From Gymnopus androsaceus JB14 (lineage: Eukaryota > Basidiomycota > Agaricomycetes > Agaricales > Omphalotaceae): a DNA stretch of 64,000 nucleotides. Numbering within the stretch: position 1 is the stretch's first letter; every line of letters starts with the position of its first letter. The notes beneath the pieces are model-generated. The model was not told where the DNA came from. It made no database searches and saw only the letters and a list, made by a program, of their open reading frames with translations. Location of the stretch: positions 152,614 through 216,613 of the forward strand of contig ML769477.1 of the NCBI GenBank assembly GCA_009733575.1, in the 5' to 3' direction. The position numbers were made by a program, and so were the translations under genes. Shown piece after piece: positions 21,882 to 32,728 of this stretch.

Positions 21882-24800
21882 TCCAAAGGTACCGTATTTC
21901 TTAGAGGGGGCGCTGCAATGATTTGGGGGCTGTCCAACCAGGCTCGGTTTGAGGCGATGATAAAGCAATTTCGGTCCTTCACGTGGTTTCCCGGCAGTTC
22001 CGTTTCAAACGGTTTACCACCACATATGGTTTCACACCGAGCATCCGTACTACTGTTATCCTAGGCTTAGTTTACCGCCCATTTCTCCTTCTTCATCCAC
22101 AAGGAAACGTGGCTAACGACCAAGCTGATCCAGTCGTGTAGCCTCATCATCTCAATCCGAATATCCATGGATTTCACTACTCAGTAGCGGGTACATCCAC
22201 GCTTGCCCCCCGGCCGCAACAATACATGAAACATCCTCTGTATCCCGGAGTCTTTGTTTGCCCATTCTACATTTCAAAGTACTCCGAAACGGATCTGTAT
22301 CATCTAGATCTCACGACAACCTGATACATTCATCATGCTTCCATGATGGATCAAGCACTTTGCGCGATGAACATTGAAAGTGATCTCCTTCTAGCTGTCT
22401 TGTCGCCGAAAGTGTAGGTTTCTCGAATCCACTCCCATCCGAAGGACCCAAGGTACCACTACCACCAATGTTATTTGGCTTGAAACGTCGCGCTGATCTG
22501 TAAGTACCTGGAATGATGGTAGACGCCAACCCTAGCCTACTTGAATGACTTGATCTAACAGTGTATCCAAAGTGTCAGGTCAGTTAGGCTCCCAGTTACG
22601 ATGATTTTACTTGACCGAAAGGGATTGACCCGGAGAAGACGCTACAGTAGAACTCGGGAGCTCATGCATGAGTTACCATGTCCACCTCTCCGTCTTGCAA
22701 TTATTGATGAGATCCGTGTCGATCCTTCATCTCATCTTCGTCTTCTACTTTCCTTTTACGATCGATTCCTTTTCTTTCGTTGTTCGAAAACAATCTAACT
22801 CTGCCTTCTGAGCTACCCGTGCTCGGTACTCCTCCCCAAACACTTTTCTTGTTGGTATGGTGTGGCTCATAGGACGAAGTGGAAGAACTCGCAATCAGTT
22901 CTGCTTTGACTTGCGAGTGTTATACATGCATCCAGTATGTATCCAAAATTCATCATGCTTTAATTTTGTTGCAACGAACATTTTGACTCATGAACTATCG
23001 CAGAATTCAGGTTCACGCTTTTGTTTTCAACAACGTTCCACTATAATCGTTTGGATACAGAAGTTACTCGTCGTTGAGAAACTTCTTCGAGATCTAGCAC
23101 ATGAAACTATCAGTTTCGTTCAATCGCCCCAGCATAAAGGCTCCTCTTCCCTACCATGCTACCTAACGACGCTACTCTGCGTACCATCATCAAACAATTC
23201 CTGAATCAGATCCAAGCGTTTATTTGACAGAATGGATCTCAGACTCCTTCCAACTAGGGAAGGGTACCGAATTTACAAGCCACAGGAGCTTCGTGTTCAA
23301 TTTCTTCCCGTTCGGCGTTTCCTAGAATGGCAGGAGTCTCGGTCGACGGTCTCAAGAATGAGATCTATGTTACTATGTACCTGTGCATTCCCGATTCGGC
23401 CTCTCCCTTAGGCTTAATTCATTTCTTTGATATGGGACGGCAATAGCAGGAAACATTCATCGACGGACTATGTACTCTATACATAAGGGCCAATAAACTG
23501 ATCTAATACTTGTCGAGTCATTTACTTTCCGAGCATGACGGGTATAACTCGAAAGAAAAGAAAGAAAGAGTACACTTGGAAGGGTATGGAGACATTTCTT
23601 GTTCCTCTTGGACATTCCATCCTTCCGTATTCGAAGTCGGGATACATGCTCATTTGTGATAATTGTTTTCAGATACGGCGGTCATACATCTTAACACCGA
23701 ACTCAAGAGCGTTCCGCTTAGCCTTTCGAGTCATATTATGCGTTGAATCATTGTTGATTAATCTTGATACAGAAATGATGACTCTTTGAATTGGTGATAG
23801 CACTCAGAGTCTATAACTGCGGCCGCGCGTAAGTCATGAAGCCGGTATGTTGACCGTATTGACAAGCTTGTGCCTATATCGATTTCTCAGCGCGCTACGG
23901 CCCACACTCCATAGTTATTCAGCGATTCGACGCCGATGTGCATTCTTACTCACCCTCCGATCCTCTGCGCACGGTCGGTCTTTCCTCGTCTTGCCTGACT
24001 TAGTCTTACTTACCTCCGAGATAATCGGGGACGGTCGGGGACGGAATGGTGATTCGTCCGTGCTGCAAGTACTATTGATAAGAATCCCAGGCGAAGTTGT
24101 ACTTCCTTCGACTGAGGACTCGTAAATTCGATGTTCTTCAATCTGCGGAATGTCCATTCCCATCTATCTGATGAAATAAGTATCAGATCAAAAGTTCCCG
24201 TTCCCGAAAATTCCCTGCGGCGGCGGCATCCAGACTCTCTCTCCTGAGTCGACTCAAATTCTTCCCTCGGATCTGCTCTGGCGGAAACATGATATGATAT
24301 GTAAGGATGAAACTTGCTTACTTGTAATACTTATTCATCTCTTTCAGGCTGACGGAAATCGAGGACCGTTTCCCATTCGGTATTTCCTCAGTACTGTGAC
24401 GAGTCTGGGTGCTACGTATACCGGGAAGTAGTTCGGAAGGGGGTGCATCTCTTTTTCTTCCTCTATACGATCTCGGTAGTTTCATCAATAAACTGCTCGA
24501 GCGCTCGGGCATCATAATAAAACAATTGAGGCACAGACGAAAACAAGACACCATAACTATACGATATGCTACATATTAGATATACTATAAGGAAATGTCA
24601 TGGAAGTGATTAACTTGTCACATACGAATTTCGAGAGAATGAATGATGATCTTGAAACCAGGATACCCTAACTATAAAAAAAGTTAATACAGTGGCTTCC
24701 GTTGGGCTTCCGAGTCCTTGGCATCGTTTATAAATCATCGCTCCAGCCAACTGATTTACTCTCCTGATTCTCCTCGAACAAATATCCTTTACTACATACT

Positions 24801-25504
24801 TCCATTGTAATGCACCGGGCTCTCGCGTTATGATTATATCATGAGATCAATCTAGTGCGGCTGAGAAGCTTCATTCTTATATTTGGATCGACCCATGGGA
24901 AAACCATGCTTTTGGTAAGTATAATAAGTGTGAAAGGGAGATATCGTAAGCAGTGCCTAATATGGTAGTGATATGCTCAGCTTTGACATACAAGCGCCTA
25001 TGTACTCGACCTAATAAGTACATTCACATTGAATTCCTGCGACCTTGCGCGGACTATGTATGAGAGAATAAAATAAGTGCAATATGTGGGATCGTGGCAT
25101 GAGGGTGAGAAAGCGGAAATAACACCCAAGTACAGAATCCGGATCTTTCTACGGCAGGACTCAAATGTTCCGTACTAATGGGCTAGTAAGATGCAGTGAA
25201 GAGCATTTACAGGTAAGTATTTATGGTAACATTTTCGATCACCGACAACTGTTAGCTAAAATCTACATCAAGACATTAAAAAAACGAAACATTTACAGGA
25301 ATAAGAATAATGATAGATATGATTTGATATGATTACGATGTGAAGGAAGAGATCCTGGAGAGGTATGGAGCTACATCTAGTTACAAATGGTATCGTCAAC
25401 GGAGATCCTCTGAGGGTTAATGATACAGGTGAAATAAGTACGAATATAGAAAACTGAGAGTGAAGCGAAGATTTAAAAAGTAGCGTTAGAATAGGCGGAC
25501 AGAA
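21882..25504. other. Long gene-poor region upstream of the Crz1-like gene
   Basis: It probably includes a long 5' leader and promoter for the zinc-finger gene. No confident gene was found. The only protein-like stretch is on the minus strand at about 23915-24554: an open frame with KLPRSYRGRKRDAPPSELL and EEIPNGKRSSISVSLKEM that could continue, by splicing, into ADPREEFESTQERES. The rest is AT-rich with scattered purine tracts (for example 23550-23570). Confidence 0.35.
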
Positions 25505-25840
25505 TTATGGCATGTGTAATAGATAAACTTCGGGGTCAAGCTCCCCGCGCTCCACACGTCGTCTGGCCTCGAGCATACATCTCTTGGTCCGTGTCTCCTG
25601 GTGACGTTTTCTAGCGTCAGGACGAGCAAGCACCTTCAGGCAGAGGACACAGGTGGATTCTTGTTTCATTTCTTCGCTCATTTCAGAGTGAACCGCCATG
25701 TTGTGCCGGCTAATGTCGGCGGAGCGCGTGAATACCATCCCGCATTGATTGCACGACCGTTCCCCGATGGTCTCAGAGGCGTAAGGTGATTTCCTCTTTT
25801 TCCCGGCGGTGCTTCCTACAGGATAGTAGGACTCGTCATT

Positions 25841-26490
25841 GGGTGACTTCCCGTAGGATTTTTGTAGTTATCGCCGAGCTACAAAATTTTGATCAGATTT
25901 TGATGCAAAATTTGTAGACCGAATTTGTAGACATATGCATCCCGTAGCGCTATAGCTTTCCTAGATATCAAATTTCATTGCTTGCGCTGTCTGATTATGG
26001 ATGCGCCAGCAGGAAGATGACTTAGTCTTGGACTTGGAGAATGAAGCATACCTGCAGCAGCTTGCTCTGCTTGCCACTCTTTTTTACGTGTGTATTTGCC
26101 ATTCCCTTGTCTCGACTCACCTTGGAAACGACTTTGGGCAGCTCAGGATGACCGTTCACTCATAACTACAATGGAGTTTCCTTGTAGTTAGATGTCGGGA
26201 CATTCCGCTACATCTTGGAAGGCCGGAATCGCTTTGCTGAGCGGTGGAATAATACATGTATATGCCCAAAAAGGGAGCGAAACTGATCTCATCTTTGATG
26301 GATGTGAAATTCCATTGATTTCTAGCGCAAAACGGTCTGTAGAAGGGTCCGGACCCTTCTACAGATGTAAAGTTTCTAACCAGCTCTGAATTTGCAATTT
26401 CGTTGATGGGAGCATCGGCATTGCGGCTGATGCGGATTTTTCGTCGTTTGTAGCTCGGATTTAGCTACAGAATGCTACGGGAAGTCATCC
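25841..26490. mobile_element. Non-autonomous DNA transposon (MITE), PIF/Harbinger-like, 650 bp
   Basis: The ends are inverted: GGGTGACTTCCCGTAG on the left and the complement of GGATGACTTCCCGTAG on the right. The imperfect inverted repeat continues for about 40 bp (GTAG..., CCGAGCTACAAA). The element is flanked by a 3-bp direct repeat, ATT (25838-25840 and 26491-26493). Termini starting with GG and a 3-bp target duplication suggest the PIF/Harbinger superfamily, although its typical target is TWA. No transposase frame is present, so it would need a transposase in trans. It sits inside the zinc-finger gene. Confidence 0.8.
26336..26365. repeat. 30-bp perfect palindrome inside the MITE
   Basis: Two 15-base arms (first arm TCTGTAGAAGGGTCC) meet with no spacer. 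The arms include the GTAG-type sequence also found in the element ends. It could form a cruciform or hairpin and may mark a subterminal or nested inverted repeat. Confidence 0.9.
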
Positions 26491-27666
26491 ATTCTCTCCA
26501 TCGTCCAGATCTTCGTAGTCGTGATCGGAATCCTGACACATAGGTTTTCGTCCTCTGATTCTCTTTGGTTTCGGCCTGGTTGGAAATTCATTACGCGGTG
26601 TCTGATACGTGGCAGTGCGCTGATGATTGTCGTCATTGCTGGAGTAGTCGCTCCAATTCACGTCGCGAGATGGTAGAGGGAGTGAGCTCGAACACGGCGA
26701 AAGAGGCGAGCTTCTACACTCCGAGACTATATAATCCAAATTTCCCTGATGGGATGCTGGATGAATTAAGAGACCGGAGGACAGTGTGTTTACACAGTCA
26801 GAAGAGTAAGTGTCAATATCGAACGGAATGTTCGAGGCCGGTGAAAATAGATGTGAATATATATCGATCCCACAACGGTCCCCAATAAGTGATGCGCTGT
26901 ACACATTTTCAACAAAGGCCTCACTGCCATAAGAGGGACTAACTTCAGTCTCGGGGCAGTGTGGAAAAGGATCAACATAGGTGATGTGATCAATTATAGA
27001 AGATGAGTCGCATAGACTATATGTGGAGGGGGGCCGAGAGGAATACCGAGAGCTCGAAAACGACAGTGCTGGCGTGGAAGGACGGCTTGCTCCACTCGCG
27101 GACCCTGGTTCACTATCCACCCCTGGCAGTTTCCAAATCATGCTATCGATGCTGCTTGTGTCTGTTCCTCGTTCTTCGTCGCCTAGTCCTTCAAATAAAG
27201 TTGTATGGTCTTCAGAGAAGATGGTACGAGGAGAAAATCCTAGAGCCGTGCTGGGATCTCCATGCTGGGGTGTTATGACGATGAGCTATTGATTCTGGGA
27301 TGCGGCGGCGATCTACTCACCACTGCAGGCTCAAGGACCCTCAGGTCAGAGATAGAATCTTGATTATTATCGGTCCTGTTTAGAGGTGAATTTTCGTAAA
27401 TAGACATCCGAAAGAAAAAAAAACTTACCCATTGTAGTAGGGATTTTGGTCAAGGGGAGAACAATCGTAAGCAGAAGTCTCCTCGCAAACCGGATCCCTG
27501 TAGTATAGACTCCTGTGTAAGTATAGTATGAGTACAGGATCAATGCCGCTGAGCAACTAGTGAAATCATACCAGTCGCGCATCCTTCCGGGCATCTGAGA
27601 GTCGAGTTCTTGATATTCTTGAATCTCAAAACAGAGATATCCGCTCTCTTGTTCGACATAGGACAT

Positions 27667-28499
27667 TTGAAAAGATGAGAGCGAGATGTTGATTGAAATG
27701 ATCCTGCGAAGATTAATATCCCAGGTAGAAGGGTTCTTATAGTGGACCTTCTTTTTGTATTCCTGTGAATGCATAAATCTGATCTGTTGTTTATGTATTC
27801 ATGTGGGCGCGTCTTATTCTGTCCATGATCACACTGCTGCTCCTTAAAATCTGAGCCCCCAGCGCCAAAATTGCAGCGAGAGGCCATTCAATGGAGGCTT
27901 CTAGCCAGCGTGCTTAAGGTTACCGAAGAGGCGAAATTCTAGCCTCGTTCATATGAGAGCAAACTACACAAGTACACAGCGACAACGTACCTGATTTTAG
28001 CGTTGAGATCTTCGGAATCAGGACCCGATAGTAGGAATAAACTCGGAAGACGAGAAACCAGAATGAAAACAACTAAGTTGTCGTTCAAGTCATCATTGGT
28101 ACGGTGGGTATAATGCTGCCAGAACTTGTACGCCCACAGCGGCAAAAACCTCGTGCAACGATGAACAACTGGCTGCCTCACCGCCCCGAGGCAGCGAACA
28201 AAAATGCGACTTGATCTAGAACAAATTTTGTTTAAATCGAATTTCCTTGGCTTGTACATAGGTCCCATTTCCATCACCTCGGCTAGGATGAGCTATTAGC
28301 GCACAAGCCAGTGCCGCAGCTAGTTTGCTTAAAGGCAAGTGTTTTTTCTTGTACTTCGGAGAACGTCGCCATAACAGCCTCTCTCTTCCCCTTGTACTGA
28401 TTCAGAGATCATTCCAGTAGAGTTTTAGGTTCAGAAGTGAATATATTTCCGTGATAGCAGCAAAAGTTCGAAAGATGTGCCCCTAGGTCGTTTGTTTTT
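27667..28499. other. Upstream region of the interrupted zinc-finger gene
   Basis: No gene is supported. An upstream in-frame Met at 27774 offers an alternative, longer N-terminus for the zinc-finger protein. Confidence 0.35.
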
Positions 28500-28961
28500 C
28501 GGTTAGTTCGGTAAGCGCTGGGATTGGAGCGAGCCTTCAGAATTCGGTCACTTCCGCTTCACCAGATTGAAAGTCAGATCTTACCTGAAAAAGTACATTT
28601 CGGGTGCAAACGAGGCAAGGAATAATTCACAACGTCAGGAGGGGGTTTCCCGATGTTAGTACACCTACTGGATAGTAGCAAGAGTTACCCGTAGTCTTAC
28701 CTTTCTTCCGAACTTGGATCGTCCCTGAGCGTTGCTGTGAGACTCGGCGAATCACGATTCCAAAGTATCTTGCCCAGGTGGCAGATTTTTTTCGGCATCG
28801 ATTTCGCTAACGATTCTCTTGTTCCCAATATGCTCATTTGGTACGCTGGTCAGATGTGGGGAGGGGACAAAGAAACTACTACTATAACTGAGTTCATGAG
28901 AAGTTAGGATGATCTCCAACCAATATGTTGGATCGGCATGCTTGAAATAGAAGTCTTCCAT
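28500..28961 (-). CDS. Possible short gene, unknown
   Basis: An open frame from 28961 reads MEDFYFKHADPTYWLEII, then a Ser/Pro-rich stretch with SVPNEHIGNKRIVSEIDAEKNLPPGQ. Further downstream, sequences reading SLTATLRDDPSSEE and KPPPDVVNYSLPRLHPK each end at a GTAAG donor-like site, which suggests small exons. I do not recognise the product and could not complete the model, so the coordinates are approximate. Confidence 0.28.
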
Positions 28962-29604
28962 ATCATCTTATAGAAGATCAAAATCGGAAGTATTACCGTT
29001 GGAGAGGCTTGGAGTTCGACCGTTCATGCAAGTTGATGCACGAAACAGAGGCGCACTTCGATTTGGAAGAAGTTCAAACGGAGTAGTATCCCACTAACCT
29101 AACCTACCGTTTACTTTGGGCCAGTATTATCATCCTATCCTATCTTACTGGAATTGGGAAGTAAAAGTAAAAGAAAGAGAAAGAGAAAGACGACCTTGAA
29201 TCTGGCGTTGAAGTCTTGAACGGTGGGTACTGTACCGGAAAAGGAAGGCTGAAAGAATTAGAAATTGAATCCCCGACTCCGAGGAAAGAACTGGCGTCTA
29301 TCGGATCCTGACCCTATACGAAACAAGTAAATACGAAATATGCCTATTGCCCGAAAGATACCGGTTGCCCTCCATCATAGCCCTCCTCATTAGAGGATGG
29401 CTCGATCTCAGGTTATTTAACCTCCAAAAAACCGGGAGATACCGTTCAGTCTTCGTCATCCGGATAGAGAATTCTTCATTCTCTCCCGAAACTCAAAGTG
29501 AATTTTCTTTAAAAAATGCAAGCTACCCAACGCTTCGCCCGGGCGGGCTTGGCTGTCAACAAGCGGAAGAAGCTCAGAGCGTAGGTAAGTAATACGCCTA
29601 ATTC
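28962..29604. other. Intergenic, purine-rich in part
   Basis: Contains a GAAAGA-rich tract near 29163-29190. No supported gene. Confidence 0.35.
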
Positions 29605-29844
29605 CTAGGAACATTCTCGGTGTATTACCTTCCATTCACTTTTAGCTCCAGGACGAGAATCAGCGTCATTCTTTGGAGCGGTTGTGTACATGAAAAGACA
29701 TCTACGAGACTTGTTGGGATGCAGTGCGACTAAGTAACCAGGTGAGCCGTACTTCTTGGCCTCCGAGAATTCCTCTTTGATCTGAAATACCAAAGAACGG
29801 TGAAATATTAGGTGACTACTGTCAAACATGCGCAAGCCGCGCAT
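29605..29844 (-). CDS. Possible short gene or fragment, unknown
   Basis: After a plausible intron acceptor (TATTTCAG) the minus strand reads IKEEFSEAKKYGSPGYLV, then ALHPNKSRRCLFMYTTAPKN and DADSRPGAKSEW. The composition is more protein-like than its surroundings. The first exon would be very short (MRGLRMFD). It would be divergent from the secreted-protein gene that starts at 29963. No family is recognised. Confidence 0.3.
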   Translation of the reverse strand: MRGLRMFDSSHLIFHRSLVFQIKEEFSEAKKYGSPGYLVALHPNKSRRCLFMYTTAPKNDADSRPGAKSEWKVIHRECS

Positions 29845-29962
29845 GGACTACAAAAGGGTTGGGATGCACACACCGATTTTTTCGCCTCCCTTCGACCTTG
29901 ATACCTTCATTGCGTGAACTTTTTGTCTTGCGATGTATTTCAGCCTCCGTTCCGCTTTCACG

Positions 29963-31152
29963 ATGCATTTCGTCCTTTTCACTGCGCTGCTTGCAGCAGC
30001 TTCTAATTCGACCTTGCTCGACAAAAGAAGTGTCCTTAGCTTCAATCCAGTGCTCGAAGATATGCCTGTGGTTTCGAGGAGCAATGCAGTCGTTCCGCGA
30101 CACTTGGAACTGACAAATGCGAAACGTTTCTCCCTTGGTCTTCCCCCAAATCCTCCCAAAATACGTGCGACTTCCTCTAAATGTAAGGATTCATATGAGC
30201 TCGTTTATACTTCTCTAATTTTCTCTATAGTTGCCCCTCGCGCTGGACCCTCCGGTCGTCCTGGTCAGCCGTAAGTTCCATGTCTTCTCTGATTCTTTTG
30301 ATCATCCTTAATGTTAAATGTTGTATAGCACCGCCGGGTGCTTGAAGATTTGTGATGCCTCGGATGGGGCATCTTTGGGATACGTATCCAGAACACTCAA
30401 TTCGTTTGGTGAATATGGCGCTACGACGAGCTCTGGTCAAGAACTAAAGGTTCAGGCTGACACGAGTACGGCGGGCGCAATCAATGTTGGCACAACCGTG
30501 AGCACTGCTGACTTTTTCCCTTTCAACATCAGCCTGAGTATGTGATAGAACAGCCCAGATGCTAGTTTCCCTTACCTGGTGGGTATAACTGGTTTTGCGA
30601 ACAACGCCAATGGTTTACGCGAAGGCGAATTCAAGTGCGCGCCTTGAACAAGCTCTATGTACTTTGAGCTAATTCCGGGGTTTGATCTAGTTATGTTTAT
30701 ATAGGTGCCGGAGGTCAGACCGCCGTTGGGGCTACTCCCCGGGCAGAAACCAACTCGTTCAGCATCGCTACAGGCAACCCGGAGGCGATTGAGAGTGCAA
30801 TTGTATGTTTCATACCCTGCGCGCTTTGATCGCTGAAAGCCGATTTCATGTTTTATAGTTCGTCTTTGAGCCTTCTCTGAACCTTTCACCGTTCTGGATC
30901 AATGGCGATGGTTCCAAGCCGACTGTTTACCTCGGTCTTTATGAAAGTGCGTTTATTTTGTGTATTCAGTGAATCTCTTTTGCTCATGTCTTGTAGATGC
31001 TCTATTCCTTACTGGGGATAAGAGTGCATTTACAAGGACATTTGGACCTGCAACTTGGGTGGTGCGTTCTACTTTTTTGGTCCACGAAAATCTACTCATT
31101 TGACTCGTTTGCTTATTGTTAGACCATGACGTTTGAACCAGACTTTAACTAA
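29963..31152 (+). CDS. Secreted basidiomycete protein of unknown function (TNAKR-xGLPP family), multi-exon
   Basis: The signal peptide is MHFVLFTALLAAASN. A possible Kex2-type site (LLDKR) follows, then the family motif LTNAKRFSLGLPPNPPK. Later exons give FAPRAGPSGRPGQP, CLKICDASDGASLGYVSRTLNSFGEYG, NSPDASFPYLVGITGFANNANGL, YVYIGAGGQTAVGATPRAE, SFSIATGNPEAIESAIFVFEP, PFWINGDGSKPTVYLGLY and ALFLTGDKSAFTRTFGPATWV, ending TMTFEPDFN. All eight or so introns splice in frame, so the gene is intact. The G-S-LGYVS-N-FG-YG core followed by an S-FSIATG-PE-IESAIF block is typical of a secreted fungal family with no known function. It shares its N-terminal motif with the gene at 36184-37322. Stop TAA at 31150-31152. 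Confidence 0.78.
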
Positions 31153-31920
31153 GGCAATGGGCAAAGGATCTGCGACCTTGCATTGCATTAATTTTTCTTC
31201 TATACCAAGTTGTACGGTCATCTGAATTCATTCGCCTTGAGTACAATGCTGGTGTGCAACTCTAATCGTACCTATACAACTTCTTGGATGGTAAGATATC
31301 TCGATGGATGCCATGATCAAGGAGAAACTTCGGCCCCGTACCTAGACAGTACAACTGCCACCCACTGTGAACACGGACACCAACATCTTCGCAGAATTTT
31401 TTGGTGTTTATCGGTTTGAGTGTTCATTTATTCATTCAATTTAATTATTGTGTTCGAAGATTGACACATAACCTGATTGATGATATGTCACTTTACTTGG
31501 ATTTAATACTAATAGAACGATGTTTGTACAAATTCCAGCGGGAAGGAGTGCAGGATCAGGATCTGGAGGCTCATTGTTGACTTGCTTGTTGAACTTGGAC
31601 CCACAAACTCGAGATCCATAATCATATGTACTCTCCAAATCTCTCATGCAGTCCATGTGCCATATACTCTATGAGATAGAGATGGGTGAACATGAAAGCG
31701 CCGACGGAAAGATCTGTCGATGACTGGAGACTCTGCAGGGACAGTGAGTGGGGAGGGCCGCGTTGCGCTTGGTTGCACTTTTGGAGGTACATACGGTACG
31801 CCTTACTCATTCGTTTCTTAGACCGGGCTAAGCAGGATAAGGAAACGGAGGAATAGATGCGTCAGAGGTTTTAAAGATTGTAATCACAAAAGCAGAGAAA
31901 AGCGACGCATATACTCGAGT
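31153..31920. other. Intergenic region to the left of the inverted duplication
   Basis: No supported gene. The small open frames here have no recognisable features. Confidence 0.4.
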
Positions 31921-32728
31921 GGAACATGGTGGGCAATGTGTATTTATGTCTCATCATTCGTCTATCTGTATGCGAATGCGCCTTCGCCCTCGTTCTAGCT
32001 GGAGTTTGGCCTTGTTCGATTAGGTTCCTTGAAGTGGTGGCTGACGACTCGGGGGCCGAATTTTAGTGACATCTAAGAAGATAATGAGCTCGGAACAATG
32101 AGCCATAAATGAACCATGGTGTTCGAAAGAACCAAAACTAAATTAAAAAGACTTGGCAATGGCTAGAATAATCAGAGTCCATCTCCCTGATCATGAACAA
32201 TCTATATAGGACAAAATTAGCATATACTCAATGTCGTTGTTGGTGACGACTCGGGGGCAGAATTTCAACATCTTCATCCCGAAAGTACCATAGGCTGTCT
32301 TCAGAAGTTGTGCTCAAGCTTCGAACGCCAGTACTAGCGTCGTAACACGAGGCTCACGAGTTGGGTAGCGGTATACGTCAACAATTACAATCTGTATTTA
32401 TTCGTCGCGAATGCGCTCTGGCCCTTATTCTAGCTGGAGTTTGGCCTTTCTCGACTAGACTTTCTTTGAATATTCCTGAAGCGGTAGTTGACAACTCGGT
32501 TAACATCTTCATCCCGAAAGTACCATAGGCTGTCTTCAGAAGTTGCCTTCCTAAAATCAATTGAACGAATTCAAAGTAAGCTCACGCTAAATTCAAAGAC
32601 TTCAACCGATTTCACTTGGTAGTACACTCGATGAATAGGAAAAAAATAAACCTCGGAAATTAGAATTTACTAAAAAAAACCCAAAACCCAGAGGAAAACA
32701 TATAGTACAGTTAGATATTTCTACAACA

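Larger units (their letters stand above)
25505..27666 (-). pseudogene. C2H2/C2HC zinc-finger transcription factor gene interrupted by a MITE
   Basis: Exons from ATG 27664-27666 splice to MSYVEQESGYLCFEIQEYQ, MRDW/DPVCEETSAYDCSPLDQ, PYYNG/TDNNQDSISD, and then a long Ser/Pro/Asp-rich exon ending ...DYEDLDDGEN. There the frame meets a 650-bp insertion and stops within two codons. Beyond the insertion the same frame resumes as DESYYPVGSTAGKKRKSPYAS and runs into finger 1 (CNQCGMVFTRSADISRHNMAVH) and a C2HC-type finger 2 (CVLCLKVLARPDARKRH...C), ending ...YLLHMP at 25505. Read without the insert and one 3-bp target copy, the two halves are contiguous and in frame. The present allele therefore encodes an activator-like N-terminus without its DNA-binding domain. 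No splice pair removes the insert cleanly, because the stop precedes the first donor inside it. Confidence 0.8.

Noticed and set aside
25841..26490. The MITE as an ordinary long intron of the zinc-finger gene
   Set aside because: The frame meets TGA before the first GT in the insert, so no donor inside the element keeps the reading frame. The inverted ends and ATT duplication explain the segment better.
29516..29584. 22-codon + ORF opening MQATQRFARAGLAVNKRKK
   Set aside because: It looked like a possible small gene, but no splice junction extends it in frame, and the overlapping minus-strand reading near 29605-29844 is at least as protein-like.
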